64,000 nt of DNA from Isoptericola sp. AK164 (GTDB taxonomy: Bacteria; Actinomycetota; Actinomycetes; Actinomycetales; Cellulomonadaceae): NCBI RefSeq assembly GCF_029643425.1, contig NZ_CP119106.1, positions 3,512,704 through 3,576,703 on the forward strand. The letters run 5' to 3'. The position numbers and the translations under genes were made by a program. Under the pieces are notes generated by a model. That model did no database searches and was not told where the DNA came from. It worked only from the letters and a program-made list of their open reading frames with translations. The first letter of the stretch is position 1. Every line of letters starts with the position of its first letter. This document shows, piece by piece, positions 53,032-61,898 of this stretch.

Positions 53032-53113
53032 CCCCTCGGAATGCCGGGGCCGGTCCACGACGTTGCCACCAGGTGCCGGCCTCCGACCGGTTCCCAGACT
53101 TCCAGGAGAGATT

Positions 53114-54127
53114 GTGACCGACCAGTCGAACAGCCAGGACGCCCCGGTGCGCGACATCGTCATCGTCGGGTCCGGCCCCGCCGGGTACACCGCAGCGATC
53201 TACGCCGCCCGCGCCGGCCTCGCGCCCGTCGTGGTCGCCGGCTCCGTGACCGCCGGTGGTGCGCTGATGAACACCACCGAGGTGGAGAACTACCCGGGCT
53301 TCCCGCCCGGCATCCAGGGGCCCGACCTCATGGACGCGATGCGCGAGCAGGCCGAGCGTTTCGGTGCCGAGGTGCTGTGGGACGACGCCGAGACGCTCGA
53401 GCTCGACGGCGACGTGAAGACCGTGGTCACCGGCGGCGGCAAGACCTTCCGGGCCCGCGCCGTCGTCCTCGCCACGGGCTCGGCCTACCGCGAGCTCGGC
53501 CTGCCGGAGGAGAAGCAGCTGTCCGGCCGCGGCGTCTCCTGGTGCGCCACCTGCGACGGGTTCTTCTTCCGCGACCAGCACATCGCCGTCGTGGGCGGGG
53601 GCGACTCCGCCATGGAGGAGGCGACCTTCCTCACCCGGTTCGCCGCCAAGGTGACGGTGGTGCACCGCCGCGACGCCCTGCGCGCCTCCAAGATCATGGC
53701 CGACCGCGCCATGGCCGACCCGAAGATCGAGTTTGCCTGGAACAGCGAGGTCGTCGGCATCGAGGGCGAGAACAAGGTCTCCGGCGTCCGGCTCCGGGAC
53801 ACCGTCACCGGCGAGGAGCGCGACCTCGACGTCACCGGTCTGTTCGTCGCGATCGGGCACGACCCGCGCAGCGAGCTGCTGGCCGGACAGGTCGACCTGG
53901 ACGAGGACGGCTACGTCCTCGCCGAGGGCCGTTCCACCCGCACCAACCTGCCGGGTGTCTTCGCCTGCGGCGACCTCGTCGACCACACCTACCGCCAGGC
54001 CATCACCGCCGCCGGGTCCGGTTGCGCCGCGGCGCTCGACGCCCAGGCGTACCTCGCCGAGCTCGCCGACATGTCCGAGACGGACCCGGAGGACCTCCCG
54101 GCCGCGCTCGACGCCGTCGCCGGCTGA
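53114..54127 (+). CDS. trxB: Thioredoxin reductase
   Basis: 337 residues. FAD-binding [20 protein letters not shown], the redox pair CATC in [12 protein letters not shown], the NADPH motif [19 protein letters not shown] and the final FAD motif [29 protein letters not shown] are all in place. It transfers electrons from NADPH to thioredoxin, encoded 22 bases downstream. GTG 53114 follows CAGGAGAGATT. Confidence 0.97.
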   Translation: MTDQSNSQDAPVRDIVIVGSGPAGYTAAIYAARAGLAPVVVAGSVTAGGALMNTTEVENYPGFPPGIQGPDLMDAMREQAERFGAEVLWDDAETLELDGDVKTVVTGGGKTFRARAVVLATGSAYRELGLPEEKQLSGRGVSWCATCDGFFFRDQHIAVVGGGDSAMEEATFLTRFAAKVTVVHRRDALRASKIMADRAMADPKIEFAWNSEVVGIEGENKVSGVRLRDTVTGEERDLDVTGLFVAIGHDPRSELLAGQVDLDEDGYVLAEGRSTRTNLPGVFACGDLVDHTYRQAITAAGSGCAAALDAQAYLAELADMSETDPEDLPAALDAVAG

Positions 54128-54149
54128 CCCACCCCACCGAAGGAGACAC

Positions 54150-54476
54150 ATGCCTACCGTCGCCGTCACCGACGACACATTCCAGACCGAGGTCCTGGAG
54201 TCCGACGTCCCCGTGCTGGTCGACTTCTGGGCGACCTGGTGCGGCCCGTGCCGCATGGTCGCGCCGATCCTCGAGGAGCTGTCCGACGAGTACGCCGGCA
54301 AGGTGAAGATCGCCAAGCTGGACACGGACGCGAACCAGGCCACCGCCATGGCGTACGGGATCACGTCGATCCCCACGCTGAACGTCTACGCGGGCGGCGA
54401 GGTCGTGAAGTCGATCATCGGCGCCCGCCCCAAGCGCGCCCTCACCGACGAGATCGAGAGCGTGCTCGCTTCCTGA
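54150..54476 (+). CDS. trxA: Thioredoxin
   Basis: 108 residues with the active site WCGPC in VDFWATWCGPCRMVAPIL, the cis-Pro in ITSIPTLNVY and a typical ending. It reduces protein disulfides in the cytoplasm using electrons from the upstream reductase. GAAGGAG lies seven bases before the ATG. A strong hairpin 36 bases after the stop ends the trxB-trxA unit. Confidence 0.97.
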   Translation: MPTVAVTDDTFQTEVLESDVPVLVDFWATWCGPCRMVAPILEELSDEYAGKVKIAKLDTDANQATAMAYGITSIPTLNVYAGGEVVKSIIGARPKRALTDEIESVLAS

Positions 54477-54511
54477 CGCACCAGCCGCACGCCGTCCCGG
54501 CGTCGTCGTGC

Positions 54512-54550
54512 ACAGCGGCCGTCCCCGTGGTCCACGGGGGCGGCCGCTGT
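54512..54550 (+). terminator. Rho-independent-type hairpin after trxA
   Basis: Arms ACAGCGGCCGTCCCCGTG (54512-54529) and a near-complement (54533-54550) form an 18-bp stem with one U-G pair and a loop of three bases. It is followed by CGTT rather than a T-run. Confidence 0.8.
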
Positions 54551-54626
54551 CGTTCCACCCGCGCGACCACGACCGCACCGTGACCCGCTCACGAGACCTT
54601 CACGGGCGGCGTGGGACACTGGCGGG

Positions 54627-55949
54627 GTGACTGAGCAGAATCGCCTCACCGAGCAGACCTCCGGCACGCGCCTCGACCCCTGGTTCGGCGCGTACGCAGA
54701 GCGCACGCGCGGGATGCGAGCGTCGGAGATCCGCGCACTGTTCTCGGTCGCCAACCGCCCGGAGGTCGTCTCGCTGGCCGGCGGCATGCCCTTCATCGAG
54801 GGGCTCCCCCTCGACGTCATCGGCGAGGCGATGGACCGACTGGTCCGGACCAAGGGCACCAGGGCGCTGCAGTACGGCTCGGGCCAGGGCGAGGAGTCCC
54901 TGCGCGAGCGCATCACCGAGGTCGTGGCGCTGGAGGGTGTCGAGGCGCACCCCGACGACATCACCGTGACCACCGGCTCCCAGCAGGGCCTGGACCTGGT
55001 CACCCGGATCTTCATCGACCCTGGTGACGTGATCGTCGCCGAGGCCCCCTCCTACGTCGGCGCGCTCGGCGTGTTCCGGTCGTACCAGGCCGACGTCGTC
55101 CACGTGGAGCTCGACGCCGACGGTCTCGTGCCCGCCGCCCTCGAGTCGACTCTGACGGAGCTGGAGGCCGCGGGCCGCCGGGTCAAGATGCTCTACACGA
55201 TCCCCAACTTCCACAACCCGGCCGGCGTGACGATGTCGGTGGAGCGTCGCCCCCAGATCCTCGAGATCTGCCGACGCCACGGGGTCCTCGTCGTCGAGGA
55301 CAACCCCTACGGCCTCCTCGGCTTCGAGGCCGACCCCTACCCCGCGCTGCGGTCGTACGACGACGACGGCGTGATCTACCTGGGCTCGTTCTCCAAGACC
55401 TTCGCCCCCGGGTACCGCGTGGGCTTCGTCATCGCCCCGCACGCGGTCCGCGAGAAGCTCGTGCTCGCCTCGGAGTCGGCGATCCTGTCGCCGTCGAACG
55501 CGTCGCAGCTCGCCGTCGAGACCTACCTCGACACCTGCGACTGGCGCGCCCAGATCAAGGACTACCGGGAGATGTACCGCGAGCGACGCGACGCCCTCGT
55601 CGGCGCGCTGGCCGAGCACATCCCGTCGGCCAGCTGGAACGTGCCGGTCGGCGGCTTCTTCGTCTGGGTCAAGCTCCCCGAGGGACTGGACGCGAAGTCG
55701 ATGCTGCCCCGCGCCGTCACCGAGCGCGTCGCCTACGTGCCGGGCACCGCCTTCTACTTCGACGGCCAGGGCGCGGACCACATGCGCCTGTCGTTCTGCT
55801 TCCCGACGCCGGACCGCATCCGGGAGGGTGTGCGCCGCCTGGCCACCGTCGTCAACGCCGAGTCCGAGCTGGTCCAGCTCTTCGGCACGACGGCGCAGCC
55901 CGACGACGACCCGACGGACGTCGAGAACCCCTCGCCCAACCTCGCGTGA
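54627..55949 (+). CDS. PLP-dependent aminotransferase (class I/II, MocR/2-aminoadipate type)
   Basis: 440 residues. RASEIRALFSVANRPEVVSLAGGMP, QYGSGQGEESLRERI, TTGSQQGLDL, YTIPNFHNPAGVTMS, VEDNPYGLLGF and GSFSKTFAPGYRVGF (with the PLP Lys) define the fold; no DNA-binding domain is attached. It moves amino groups between amino acids and keto acids; substrate unknown. The GTG at 54627 has little leader and no good ribosome-binding site, so the mRNA may be near-leaderless. It is adjacent to a D-Ala-D-Ala-ligase-like gene, so supply of an amino acid for the cell wall is an attractive guess. Confidence 0.88.
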   Translation: MTEQNRLTEQTSGTRLDPWFGAYAERTRGMRASEIRALFSVANRPEVVSLAGGMPFIEGLPLDVIGEAMDRLVRTKGTRALQYGSGQGEESLRERITEVVALEGVEAHPDDITVTTGSQQGLDLVTRIFIDPGDVIVAEAPSYVGALGVFRSYQADVVHVELDADGLVPAALESTLTELEAAGRRVKMLYTIPNFHNPAGVTMSVERRPQILEICRRHGVLVVEDNPYGLLGFEADPYPALRSYDDDGVIYLGSFSKTFAPGYRVGFVIAPHAVREKLVLASESAILSPSNASQLAVETYLDTCDWRAQIKDYREMYRERRDALVGALAEHIPSASWNVPVGGFFVWVKLPEGLDAKSMLPRAVTERVAYVPGTAFYFDGQGADHMRLSFCFPTPDRIREGVRRLATVVNAESELVQLFGTTAQPDDDPTDVENPSPNLA

Positions 55950-55978
55950 CCCTTCCAGCCTCTGAGGTGACCACTCGC

Positions 55979-56971
55979 ATGACTGCCCCCGCGTCCGACG
56001 CCTCCCCCGTGACGCCCTCGTCCGGAACTGTCGGACCTGTCGTGATTCTCGCCGGCGGACTGTCGCACGAACGCGACGTCTCCGTCCGGTCGGGACGTCG
56101 CGTCGCCGACGCCCTGCGCGAGGCCGGCGTCGAGGTCCTGGTGCACGACGTGGACGCCGACCTCCTCCGCTTCCTGCGGGACACCGACCCGGCCCTGGTC
56201 TGGCCGGTGCTGCACGGGGCCAGCGGCGAGGACGGTTCTCTGCAGGACGTCCTCGCGCTGGCCGGCGTCCCCACCGTCGGGACCGGTCCGCGCCAGAGCC
56301 GGCAGGCCTGGAGCAAGCCCGTCGCCAAGGCGGAGCTGCTGCAGGGCGGACTCAGCACGCCCGACTACGTGACCCTCCCCCAGGCACTCTTCCGGGACCT
56401 CGGTGCGCAGACCGTGCTCGACATGATCGTCGACCGCCTGGGCCTCCCCCTCGTGGTCAAGCCCGTGCAGGGCGGATCGGCGCTCGGCGTGACCCGTGTG
56501 GACGACGCCGGCCGCTTCCCTCGCGCGATGGTCGACTGCTTCTCGTACGGAGACACGGCCCTCATCGAGCGCGCCGTGGACGGGATCGAGGTGGCCGTGT
56601 CGGTCGTGGACGGTCCCGACGGGCTCGAGGCGCTGCCAGCTGTCGAGATCGTCACCAGCGGCTCCTACGACTACGACGCGCGCTACAACCCCGGTCCGGT
56701 CGAGTACTTCACGCCGGCTCGCCTCGACGCCGAGGCCGGACGAAAGGTCGCCGAGGTCGCGCGGCGTGCGCACGAGATCCTCGGGCTCAAGCACCTCTCG
56801 CGGACCGACATCATCCTCGACGCCGACGGCACGCCGCACGTGCTCGAGGTCAACGTCTCCCCCGGTCTCACCGAGACGTCGCTGCTCCCCCAGGCCGCCG
56901 AGGCCGCCGGGTATTCGTTGTCCGCGCTCTACCGCCGGATCGTGGAGCACGCGCTCGTCCCCGCCGGCTGA
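55979..56971 (+). CDS. D-alanine-D-alanine ligase-like ATP-grasp protein
   Basis: 330 residues. VVILAGGLSHERDVSVRSGRRV, PVLHGASGEDGSLQDVLALAGVPTVG, LPLVVKPVQGGSALGV and LEVNVSPGLTETSLLPQAAEAAG match the Ddl fold including the ATP-grasp metal ligands. It probably joins two D-amino acids or an analogous pair. It is shorter than typical Ddl (350-370), so it may be a paralogue with other substrates. ATG 55979 has GAGGTGA nine bases upstream; GTG 55946 (overlapping the aminotransferase stop) and GTG 55967 are also in frame. It is followed by a parS/terminator palindrome. Confidence 0.85.
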   Translation: MTAPASDASPVTPSSGTVGPVVILAGGLSHERDVSVRSGRRVADALREAGVEVLVHDVDADLLRFLRDTDPALVWPVLHGASGEDGSLQDVLALAGVPTVGTGPRQSRQAWSKPVAKAELLQGGLSTPDYVTLPQALFRDLGAQTVLDMIVDRLGLPLVVKPVQGGSALGVTRVDDAGRFPRAMVDCFSYGDTALIERAVDGIEVAVSVVDGPDGLEALPAVEIVTSGSYDYDARYNPGPVEYFTPARLDAEAGRKVAEVARRAHEILGLKHLSRTDIILDADGTPHVLEVNVSPGLTETSLLPQAAEAAGYSLSALYRRIVEHALVPAG

Positions 56972-56999
56972 ACCCGCTGACGCTGCGTCGCCGGTCACC

Positions 57000-57033
57000 A
57001 CCGCCCGCTGTTTCACGTGAAACAGCGGGCGGT
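57000..57033. terminator. 34-bp perfect palindrome: terminator with embedded parS
   Basis: The sequence is self-complementary over 34 bases, centred on a canonical parS (57009-57024). The GC-rich flanks (ACCGCCCGC / GCGGGCGGT) followed by TTCTCTG give a terminator-like stem for the ddl-like gene. Confidence 0.65.
57009..57024. promoter_or_regulatory. parS site (16/16)
   Basis: TGTTTCACGTGAAACA, a perfect match to the bacterial parS consensus bound by ParB. It lies between the ddl-like gene and parB. Confidence 0.95.
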
Positions 57034-57065
57034 TCTCTGTTCCGACCGCGACCGCCGAGCCGCAC

Positions 57066-57081
57066 GGTTTCACGTGGAACG
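57066..57081. promoter_or_regulatory. Degenerate parS-like site (13/16)
   Basis: GGTTTCACGTGGAACG differs from the consensus at three positions, one of them inside the core (A to G), so ParB may bind it weakly or not at all. Confidence 0.4.
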
Positions 57082-57867
57082 CGTGGATCTGTGGTTTCCT
57101 GACCGCCGTCCGCGCGATCGCTCCCGCGCCAGGCCGGGTGGCCCAGGCACCGACGCCTTGTCGCGCCACACGCTCTGGGGCCCGCCCCGGACGCGGGGCT
57201 CCGTGCCGACTCCGGACCCCGACGGATCCACGCCGGAACCTGGCGGCCTGCTCCGGCGGCGAACACCGTCGACGGATCGCGGCCACACGGCCTCCGGACT
57301 CCACAGGCCCGACGGTCGGCGCCGGCGGACGTCATCGTCCAGCAGCCCGTCAGCCGTCGGTGGGGCTGAGCGTCGGCGGACGTCGAACCCTCGGCGAGCT
57401 GCCCGCACCCCGCCGGCACGGAGCAGCTCGCTGGACCGCACGATCCGCGCACCGGAGGACCCGGGGTGCTGGACCACGGCGTCGGCGGCCGCCGCCGGGG
57501 CGAACCTGTCGCCGGTCGATCGCGACCCAGGTGCAGCACGGCTCGGCCTGCGGATCGTCGGCGACGCGTGCGGCCCGAGTCGCTCCACACCTCCGTCCCG
57601 CTCCCCTCCGCCGCGCTCTTCGCTCCTCCGACCCGCTCCTCTGCCTCGGCCGTGTGCACGTCCCCGACGCGATGACTGCCGGGCCTGGGCGGGCGGGCGC
57701 CACGACTCGCGCCGCGTGCGCACCGGCTGATCCGCTCCGGTGGAGGCGCCGCCCACCCAGCGCAGGACCACGAGGGTCGACTGCCCGGCAGTCCCCGGGG
57801 ACGCTGCGTAGCGCTGCTCGTCGTCGTGCGGCAACAGCCGAAACCCGACGGGGACGACACGGGTTGC

Positions 57868-57883
57868 TGTTTCACGTGAAACA
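57868..57883. promoter_or_regulatory. parS site (16/16)
   Basis: TGTTTCACGTGAAACA, perfect, 28 bases from the 3' end of parB. Confidence 0.95.
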
Positions 57884-57910
57884 GCGGCCCGTGTGGTGCG
57901 GCAGTCGCCT

Positions 57911-59203
57911 CTACTCCGAGGTCTTCAGGACTCCCGGGTCCTCCGGCGCCATCACCTCGAGGATGCGGTTGAGGTCCTCGACCGAGGCGAACTCGACCGT
58001 CATCCGTCCCTTCGTCTTCCCCAGGTTCACCTTCACCCGCGTCTCGAAGCGGTCGGACAAACGCGACGACAGCTCGTCCATCGCCTCGACCCGCTGTCCG
58101 GCCCGCGGCTTCTTCCGACGCGGGGCCTCGTCGTCCGCGGCCTGCATGAGGGTGACGATCTCCTCCGTCGCCCGGACGGACAGACCTTCCGACACGATGC
58201 GCTGCGCGAGCCGCTCGATCTCCGCGCCGTCGGTGAGGCCCAGCAGCGCGCGGGCGTGCCCGGCCGACAGCACACCGGACGCCACACGCCGCTGCACGAG
58301 CGGCGGCAGACGCAGCAGGCGCAACGTGTTCGAGATCTGCGGGCGGGAGCGAGCGATCTTCGCCGCGAGCTCGTCGTGCGTGCATCCGAAGTCGTCCAGC
58401 AGCTGGCGGTAGGCCGCGGCCTCTTCGAGCGGGTTGAGCGCCGCACGGTGCAGGTTCTCCAGCAGTGCGTCTCGCAGCATCTGCTGGTTGTCGGTCCGTC
58501 GCACGATCGCCGGGATCGTTTCCAAGCCGGCCTGCTCGGCAGCACGCCACCGACGCTCACCCATGATCAGCTCGAAGCCGCCGTCGGTCTCCGGATCGGG
58601 GCGCACGACGATCGGCTGAAGGATGCCGATCTCCGTGATCGAGTCGACGAGCTCGTCGAGCTCTCCCTCGTCGAAGACCGTCCGCGGCTGCCGAGCGTTC
58701 GGGCGGATCGCACGCAGCGGAACCTCGGCGAACTGCGCGCCGGGCACCGGCACCAGACCGTCGTCCGGTCCGGAAGCATCGACGGACCCGCTGTCGCCGG
58801 CGCTCGATGCCCCGCGATCCTCCGACCGGTCCGACTCCCCCGCGTCGAACGCCGAGGCGGGGTCGTCGGGGGCATCGTGCTCGGACACCTCGTACTGGGG
58901 AACCGTCCGGTCCGCCTCGGCGGGGAGGTCCTCACCCGTCGTTCCTCCAGGGCGCGTCGGGGTCGAGCTGATCGACAGCCGTCCGCCGGCGATGGCCGAG
59001 TCCCATGACGCCGATCGACGACCGGTGCGTCCCGCGCCGGACTCCTCGGAGTCCGTCGCGCTCCCGGCCGAGGCCGTCAGCACGTCGCCCGTGCGGCCGT
59101 CCTCCCCACCCGAGAAGAAGACGTCGGTCGGGTTCTCCTGGGCCGGCCCTTGGGGGATCAGCGCACCCAGCCCCCGGCCCAGCCCGCGCTTCTTCTGGCT
59201 CAT
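57911..59203 (-). CDS. parB: Chromosome partitioning protein ParB
   Basis: 430 residues. The start [17 protein letters not shown] is typical; residues 20-155 are a long acidic, disordered linker, longer than in many ParBs. The CTPase/ParB domain has [23 protein letters not shown] and [16 protein letters not shown] (GERRxRA box), then [20 protein letters not shown], and the helix-turn-helix [26 protein letters not shown]-terminal dimerisation domain ends the protein. ParB loads at parS as a CTP-dependent clamp and works with ParA in origin segregation. It follows parA on the same strand. Confidence 0.97.
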   Translation of the reverse strand: MSQKKRGLGRGLGALIPQGPAQENPTDVFFSGGEDGRTGDVLTASAGSATDSEESGAGRTGRRSASWDSAIAGGRLSISSTPTRPGGTTGEDLPAEADRTVPQYEVSEHDAPDDPASAFDAGESDRSEDRGASSAGDSGSVDASGPDDGLVPVPGAQFAEVPLRAIRPNARQPRTVFDEGELDELVDSITEIGILQPIVVRPDPETDGGFELIMGERRWRAAEQAGLETIPAIVRRTDNQQMLRDALLENLHRAALNPLEEAAAYRQLLDDFGCTHDELAAKIARSRPQISNTLRLLRLPPLVQRRVASGVLSAGHARALLGLTDGAEIERLAQRIVSEGLSVRATEEIVTLMQAADDEAPRRKKPRAGQRVEAMDELSSRLSDRFETRVKVNLGKTKGRMTVEFASVEDLNRILEVMAPEDPGVLKTSE

Positions 59204-59314
59204 GCTCCACCAGCCTCCTGGTCTCGAACGGGATGAGGATTCGTGTCCGTGCCGCGGCGACGCGGCGTCGGCCGCACGCTGTCCATCACCCTGGTGTCCC
59301 CGATCCTACGCGCG

Positions 59315-60394
59315 TCACCGCAGGTCAGCGCGTTGAACGGCATGCTCCGCCATCTCCCGAGCGGCCTCGAGGTAGGCCAGCGCACCGGTCGAACCCGGGT
59401 CGTAGGTCATCACGGTCTGCCCGTGCGACGGCGCCTCGGAGATGCGGACGGACCGCGGCACCGTGGTGCGCAGCGTCTGCTCCGGGAAGTGCGTCCGGAC
59501 CTCCGCGGCGACCTGCTGCGCCAGGTTCGTCCGACCGTCGTACATCGTCAGCAGGATCGTCGAGACGATCAGGTCCCGGTTGAGGTGGGACTTGATGAGC
59601 TCGATCGTCTTCAGCAGCTGGCTCAGACCCTCCAGTGCGTAGTACTCGCACTGGATCGGGATCAGCACTTCCCGACCGGTGACGAAGGCGTTCACCGTGA
59701 GCAGTCCGAGGCTCGGCGGGCAGTCGACGAAGACGTAGTCGATCGGGCCCTCGCCGCGGGCGGCACGCTCGTCGAGATAGGTGTCGAGAGCCTTGCGCAG
59801 CCGGGTCTCGCGGGAGACGAGAGAGACGAGCTCGATCTCGGCACCGGAGAGATCGATCGTCGCCGGCACTCCCCAGAGGCCCTCGACGTCAGGGCACGCC
59901 TGGACGGCACCGGACAACGGAGCCTCCTCGACGAGCACCTCGTAGATCGACGGCGTCCCGGCCCGGTGCTCCAGTCCCAACGCGGTCGACGCGTTGCCCT
60001 GGGGGTCGTTGTCGATGACGAGCACCTTCAGCCCGGCACGTGCCAGACCCGCGGCGAGGTTCACCGTCGTCGTCGTCTTGCCGACGCCGCCCTTCTGGTT
60101 CGCGACCGTGAGGATGCGCGTCCGCTCCGGTCGGGGAAAACGACGCCCGTCCAGCTCGATCCGTCGGCGTGCGTCGAGAGCCAGCTGCGCCGCGAGCGGT
60201 GTGCTGTCGTCCATCTCGGGCACGGAATCCATCAGTGCCTCTCGGTGGGACTCCGGCGACGGGGCCGGGATGTCGTCGATCGCCCACGCCCCGTCCCCTG
60301 TTTCACGTGAAACGAAGGCCTGCCCGTCACCGGACGCAGATCCGTCTCGACCGTCGTCGGACGGGTAGGGCGGCCGATCGGAGCTCATGTTCAC
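59315..60394 (-). CDS. parA: Chromosome partitioning ATPase ParA (Soj)
   Basis: 359 residues. The deviant Walker A is ANQKGGVGKTTTTVNLA, Walker B region VIDNDPQGNASTAL, and the later DYVFVDCPPSLGLLTVNAF. An N-terminal extension of about 95 residues precedes the ATPase core. ParA binds DNA non-specifically and moves ParB-origin complexes. GTG 60394 was chosen because GGAGGA lies eight bases upstream; ATG 60388 is only two codons later. A parS site (60299-60314) is inside the gene and encodes FVSRET near residue 30. parB begins 111 bases downstream. Confidence 0.96.
   Translation of the reverse strand: MNMSSDRPPYPSDDGRDGSASGDGQAFVSRETGDGAWAIDDIPAPSPESHREALMDSVPEMDDSTPLAAQLALDARRRIELDGRRFPRPERTRILTVANQKGGVGKTTTTVNLAAGLARAGLKVLVIDNDPQGNASTALGLEHRAGTPSIYEVLVEEAPLSGAVQACPDVEGLWGVPATIDLSGAEIELVSLVSRETRLRKALDTYLDERAARGEGPIDYVFVDCPPSLGLLTVNAFVTGREVLIPIQCEYYALEGLSQLLKTIELIKSHLNRDLIVSTILLTMYDGRTNLAQQVAAEVRTHFPEQTLRTTVPRSVRISEAPSHGQTVMTYDPGSTGALAYLEAAREMAEHAVQRADLR
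60299..60314. promoter_or_regulatory. parS site within the parA coding sequence (15/16)
   Basis: TGTTTCACGTGAAACG, one mismatch at the last base. It is in the segment for the variable N-terminal extension of ParA, so the DNA site rather than the protein may be under selection. Confidence 0.9.
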
Positions 60395-60551
60395 GGGGTC
60401 GATCCTCCAGGTCGCATCAGGCGTTGACCAGTGCCGCGAACACTCTACGGCCTCGGTCGTCGCCACGCGGCGCTGACACCCCCCGTGGGCGCGACGAGAT
60501 GCTATCGATCTGGCGACGTCGCCAGGAGTGCGTGCCCGTCACCGGCGCCAC

Positions 60552-60567
60552 GGTTTCACGTGAAACG
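60552..60567. promoter_or_regulatory. parS site between parA and rsmG (14/16)
   Basis: GGTTTCACGTGAAACG keeps the central 14-base palindrome and differs only at the two outermost positions. It lies in the 182-base gap upstream of parA and just after the rsmG stop. Confidence 0.85.
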
Positions 60568-60576
60568 AGGTTGCCG

Positions 60577-61224
60577 TCAGCGGCGACGGATGCGCACCAC
60601 CGTCGTCGACTCCGCGCCCTCGACCGTCCGTCCCTCGAGGATCTCGGGCTCGGCCGCCTTGTACTTGCGGAGGACCTTCCGCGCGGGCTCGATCTCTCGC
60701 TCGACGCTCCGTCCCTTGAGGACCACCATCTCGCCGCCGGGGCGGACCAGGGGCAGAGACATCCGTGCCAGCTTCGACAGCGCCGCCACCGCACGGGACG
60801 TCACGGCGTCCACCTCGAACGCACCGTCGTACTCCTCGGCCCGCCCGTGCTTGACCACGACGTTGGAGAGCCCGAGATCTTCGGCGATCTCCGACAACCA
60901 CGTGGTCCGTCGCTCCATCGGCTCGACGAGGAACACCTCGGCGTCGGGACGCATGATGGCGACGACGATGCCGGGCAGACCCGCGCCCGAACCGATGTCC
61001 GCCACCGAGGAGGCGGACGACAGGAAGGGAACCACGGCGGCCGAGTTGAGGATGTGCCGCTCCCACAACCTGTCCACCTCGCGCGGCCCGATGAGCCCGC
61101 GCACCTCCCCCTCCTCCAGCAGCCGCCGGTGGTAGCCGGCCACCAGGTCGTAGCGGTCACCGAAGAAGTCACGCACCGCCGCGCTGGTCCCCAGCACCTC
61201 GTCCGCATCCGTCATGTCGCCCAT
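60577..61224 (-). CDS. rsmG: 16S rRNA (guanine-N7) methyltransferase RsmG (GidB)
   Basis: 215 residues. The methyltransferase motifs VADIGSGAGLPGIVVAIMRPD (SAM site), FLVEPMERRTTWLSE, and VDAVTSRAVAALSKLARMSLPLVRPGGEMVVLKG define GidB, which methylates G527 of 16S rRNA. DRLWERHILNSAAV is the conserved N-terminal motif. ATG 61224 was chosen with GGAAGG seven bases upstream; ATG 61215 is three codons later. Order jag-rsmG-parA-parB is standard, but a palindromic terminator/parS separates jag from rsmG. Confidence 0.95.
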   Translation of the reverse strand: MGDMTDADEVLGTSAAVRDFFGDRYDLVAGYHRRLLEEGEVRGLIGPREVDRLWERHILNSAAVVPFLSSASSVADIGSGAGLPGIVVAIMRPDAEVFLVEPMERRTTWLSEIAEDLGLSNVVVKHGRAEEYDGAFEVDAVTSRAVAALSKLARMSLPLVRPGGEMVVLKGRSVEREIEPARKVLRKYKAAEPEILEGRTVEGAESTTVVRIRRR

Positions 61225-61316
61225 CCTGGCACCTTCCGATCCGTTCGCCATCGTCGTCCCACCGTCCGCACACGGTCCGCTCCCCGCACCGGTCCCCCAC
61301 CACCGTGCTCGCACAT

Positions 61317-61358
61317 GACGAGGGCCCGCCGTTTCACGTGAAACGGCGGGCCCTCGTC
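61317..61358. terminator. 42-bp perfect palindrome: terminator with embedded parS
   Basis: A fully self-complementary stretch centred on the parS at 61330-61345, with GC-rich arms (GACGAGGGCCCGCC). It lies five bases after the jag stop, so it probably ends the rpmH-to-jag transcript. Confidence 0.7.
61330..61345. promoter_or_regulatory. parS site between rsmG and jag (14/16)
   Basis: CGTTTCACGTGAAACG, with the central 14 bases perfect. It is the sixth and most origin-proximal of the parS-like sites in this window. Confidence 0.85.
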
Positions 61359-61363
61359 GGAGG

Positions 61364-61888
61364 TCAGCCCTGGTCCGCAGCCCGGGGCGGATGCACCACG
61401 ACGTGCCGGTGGGGCTCGACACCGGCCGAGTCGCTCACCAGGCCCGCCTCGGCGACCGCGTCGTGGACGACCTTGCGCTCGAAGGCGTTCATCGGCTCCA
61501 GCGAGAGCGGCTCGCCCGAGCTGCGCACCTGGTCGATCGCCTCGGCGGCCCGCTGCTGCAGGGCGTCACGACGCCGAGCCCGGAAGCCGGCGATGTCGAG
61601 CATGAGGCGACTACGGTCCCCCGTGCGGGCCTGCACCGCGAGGCGAGTGAGGTCCTGCAGGGCGTCCAGCACCTCGCCGTCCCGGCCGACCAGCACGTCC
61701 AGCGCCTCGGGCCCGTCCTCGGAGACGACCTCGACGACAGCCCGGTCGTGCTTGATGTCCAGGTCGATGTCGCCGTCCAGGTCGACGATGTCGAGGAACT
61801 CCTCGAGGTAGTCGGCCGCGATCTCGCCCTCCTCCTCGAGGCGCGGGACGAGATCGGAGGTGCCCTCCGGCGTCGTGTCCGTGGTCAT
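61364..61888 (-). CDS. khpB: Jag/KhpB RNA-binding protein (KH + R3H)
   Basis: 174 residues. An acidic N-terminal part precedes a KH-type domain (VVEVVSEDGPEALDVLVGRDGEVLDALQDLTRLAV) and an R3H domain (LEPMNAFERKVVHDAVAEAGLVSDSAG, then HRHVVVHPP). The protein binds RNA and, in other bacteria, influences cell-wall synthesis and cell shape. Its start lies ten bases after the yidC stop, so both are on one transcript. Confidence 0.93.
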   Translation of the reverse strand: MTTDTTPEGTSDLVPRLEEEGEIAADYLEEFLDIVDLDGDIDLDIKHDRAVVEVVSEDGPEALDVLVGRDGEVLDALQDLTRLAVQARTGDRSRLMLDIAGFRARRRDALQQRAAEAIDQVRSSGEPLSLEPMNAFERKVVHDAVAEAGLVSDSAGVEPHRHVVVHPPRAADQG

Positions 61889-61898
61889 CGCGCAGACC

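Larger units (their letters stand above)
57034..57910. other. Long intergenic region between ddl-like gene and parB, no supported gene
   Basis: Almost 900 bases hold only parS-like sites (57066-57081, 57868-57883). Open frames exist on both strands, the largest on the minus strand at 57070-57834, but all are Arg/Ser/Pro-rich, have no recognisable domain or credible ribosome-binding site, and look like random GC-rich frames. I see no promoter that I can defend. The region may act as a loading platform for ParB or be a decayed gene. Confidence 0.6.

Noticed and set aside
57070..57834. Minus-strand frame of 254 codons between the ddl-like gene and parB
   Set aside because: Low-complexity Arg/Ser/Pro composition, no domain, no ribosome-binding site and a parS-like site next to its end.
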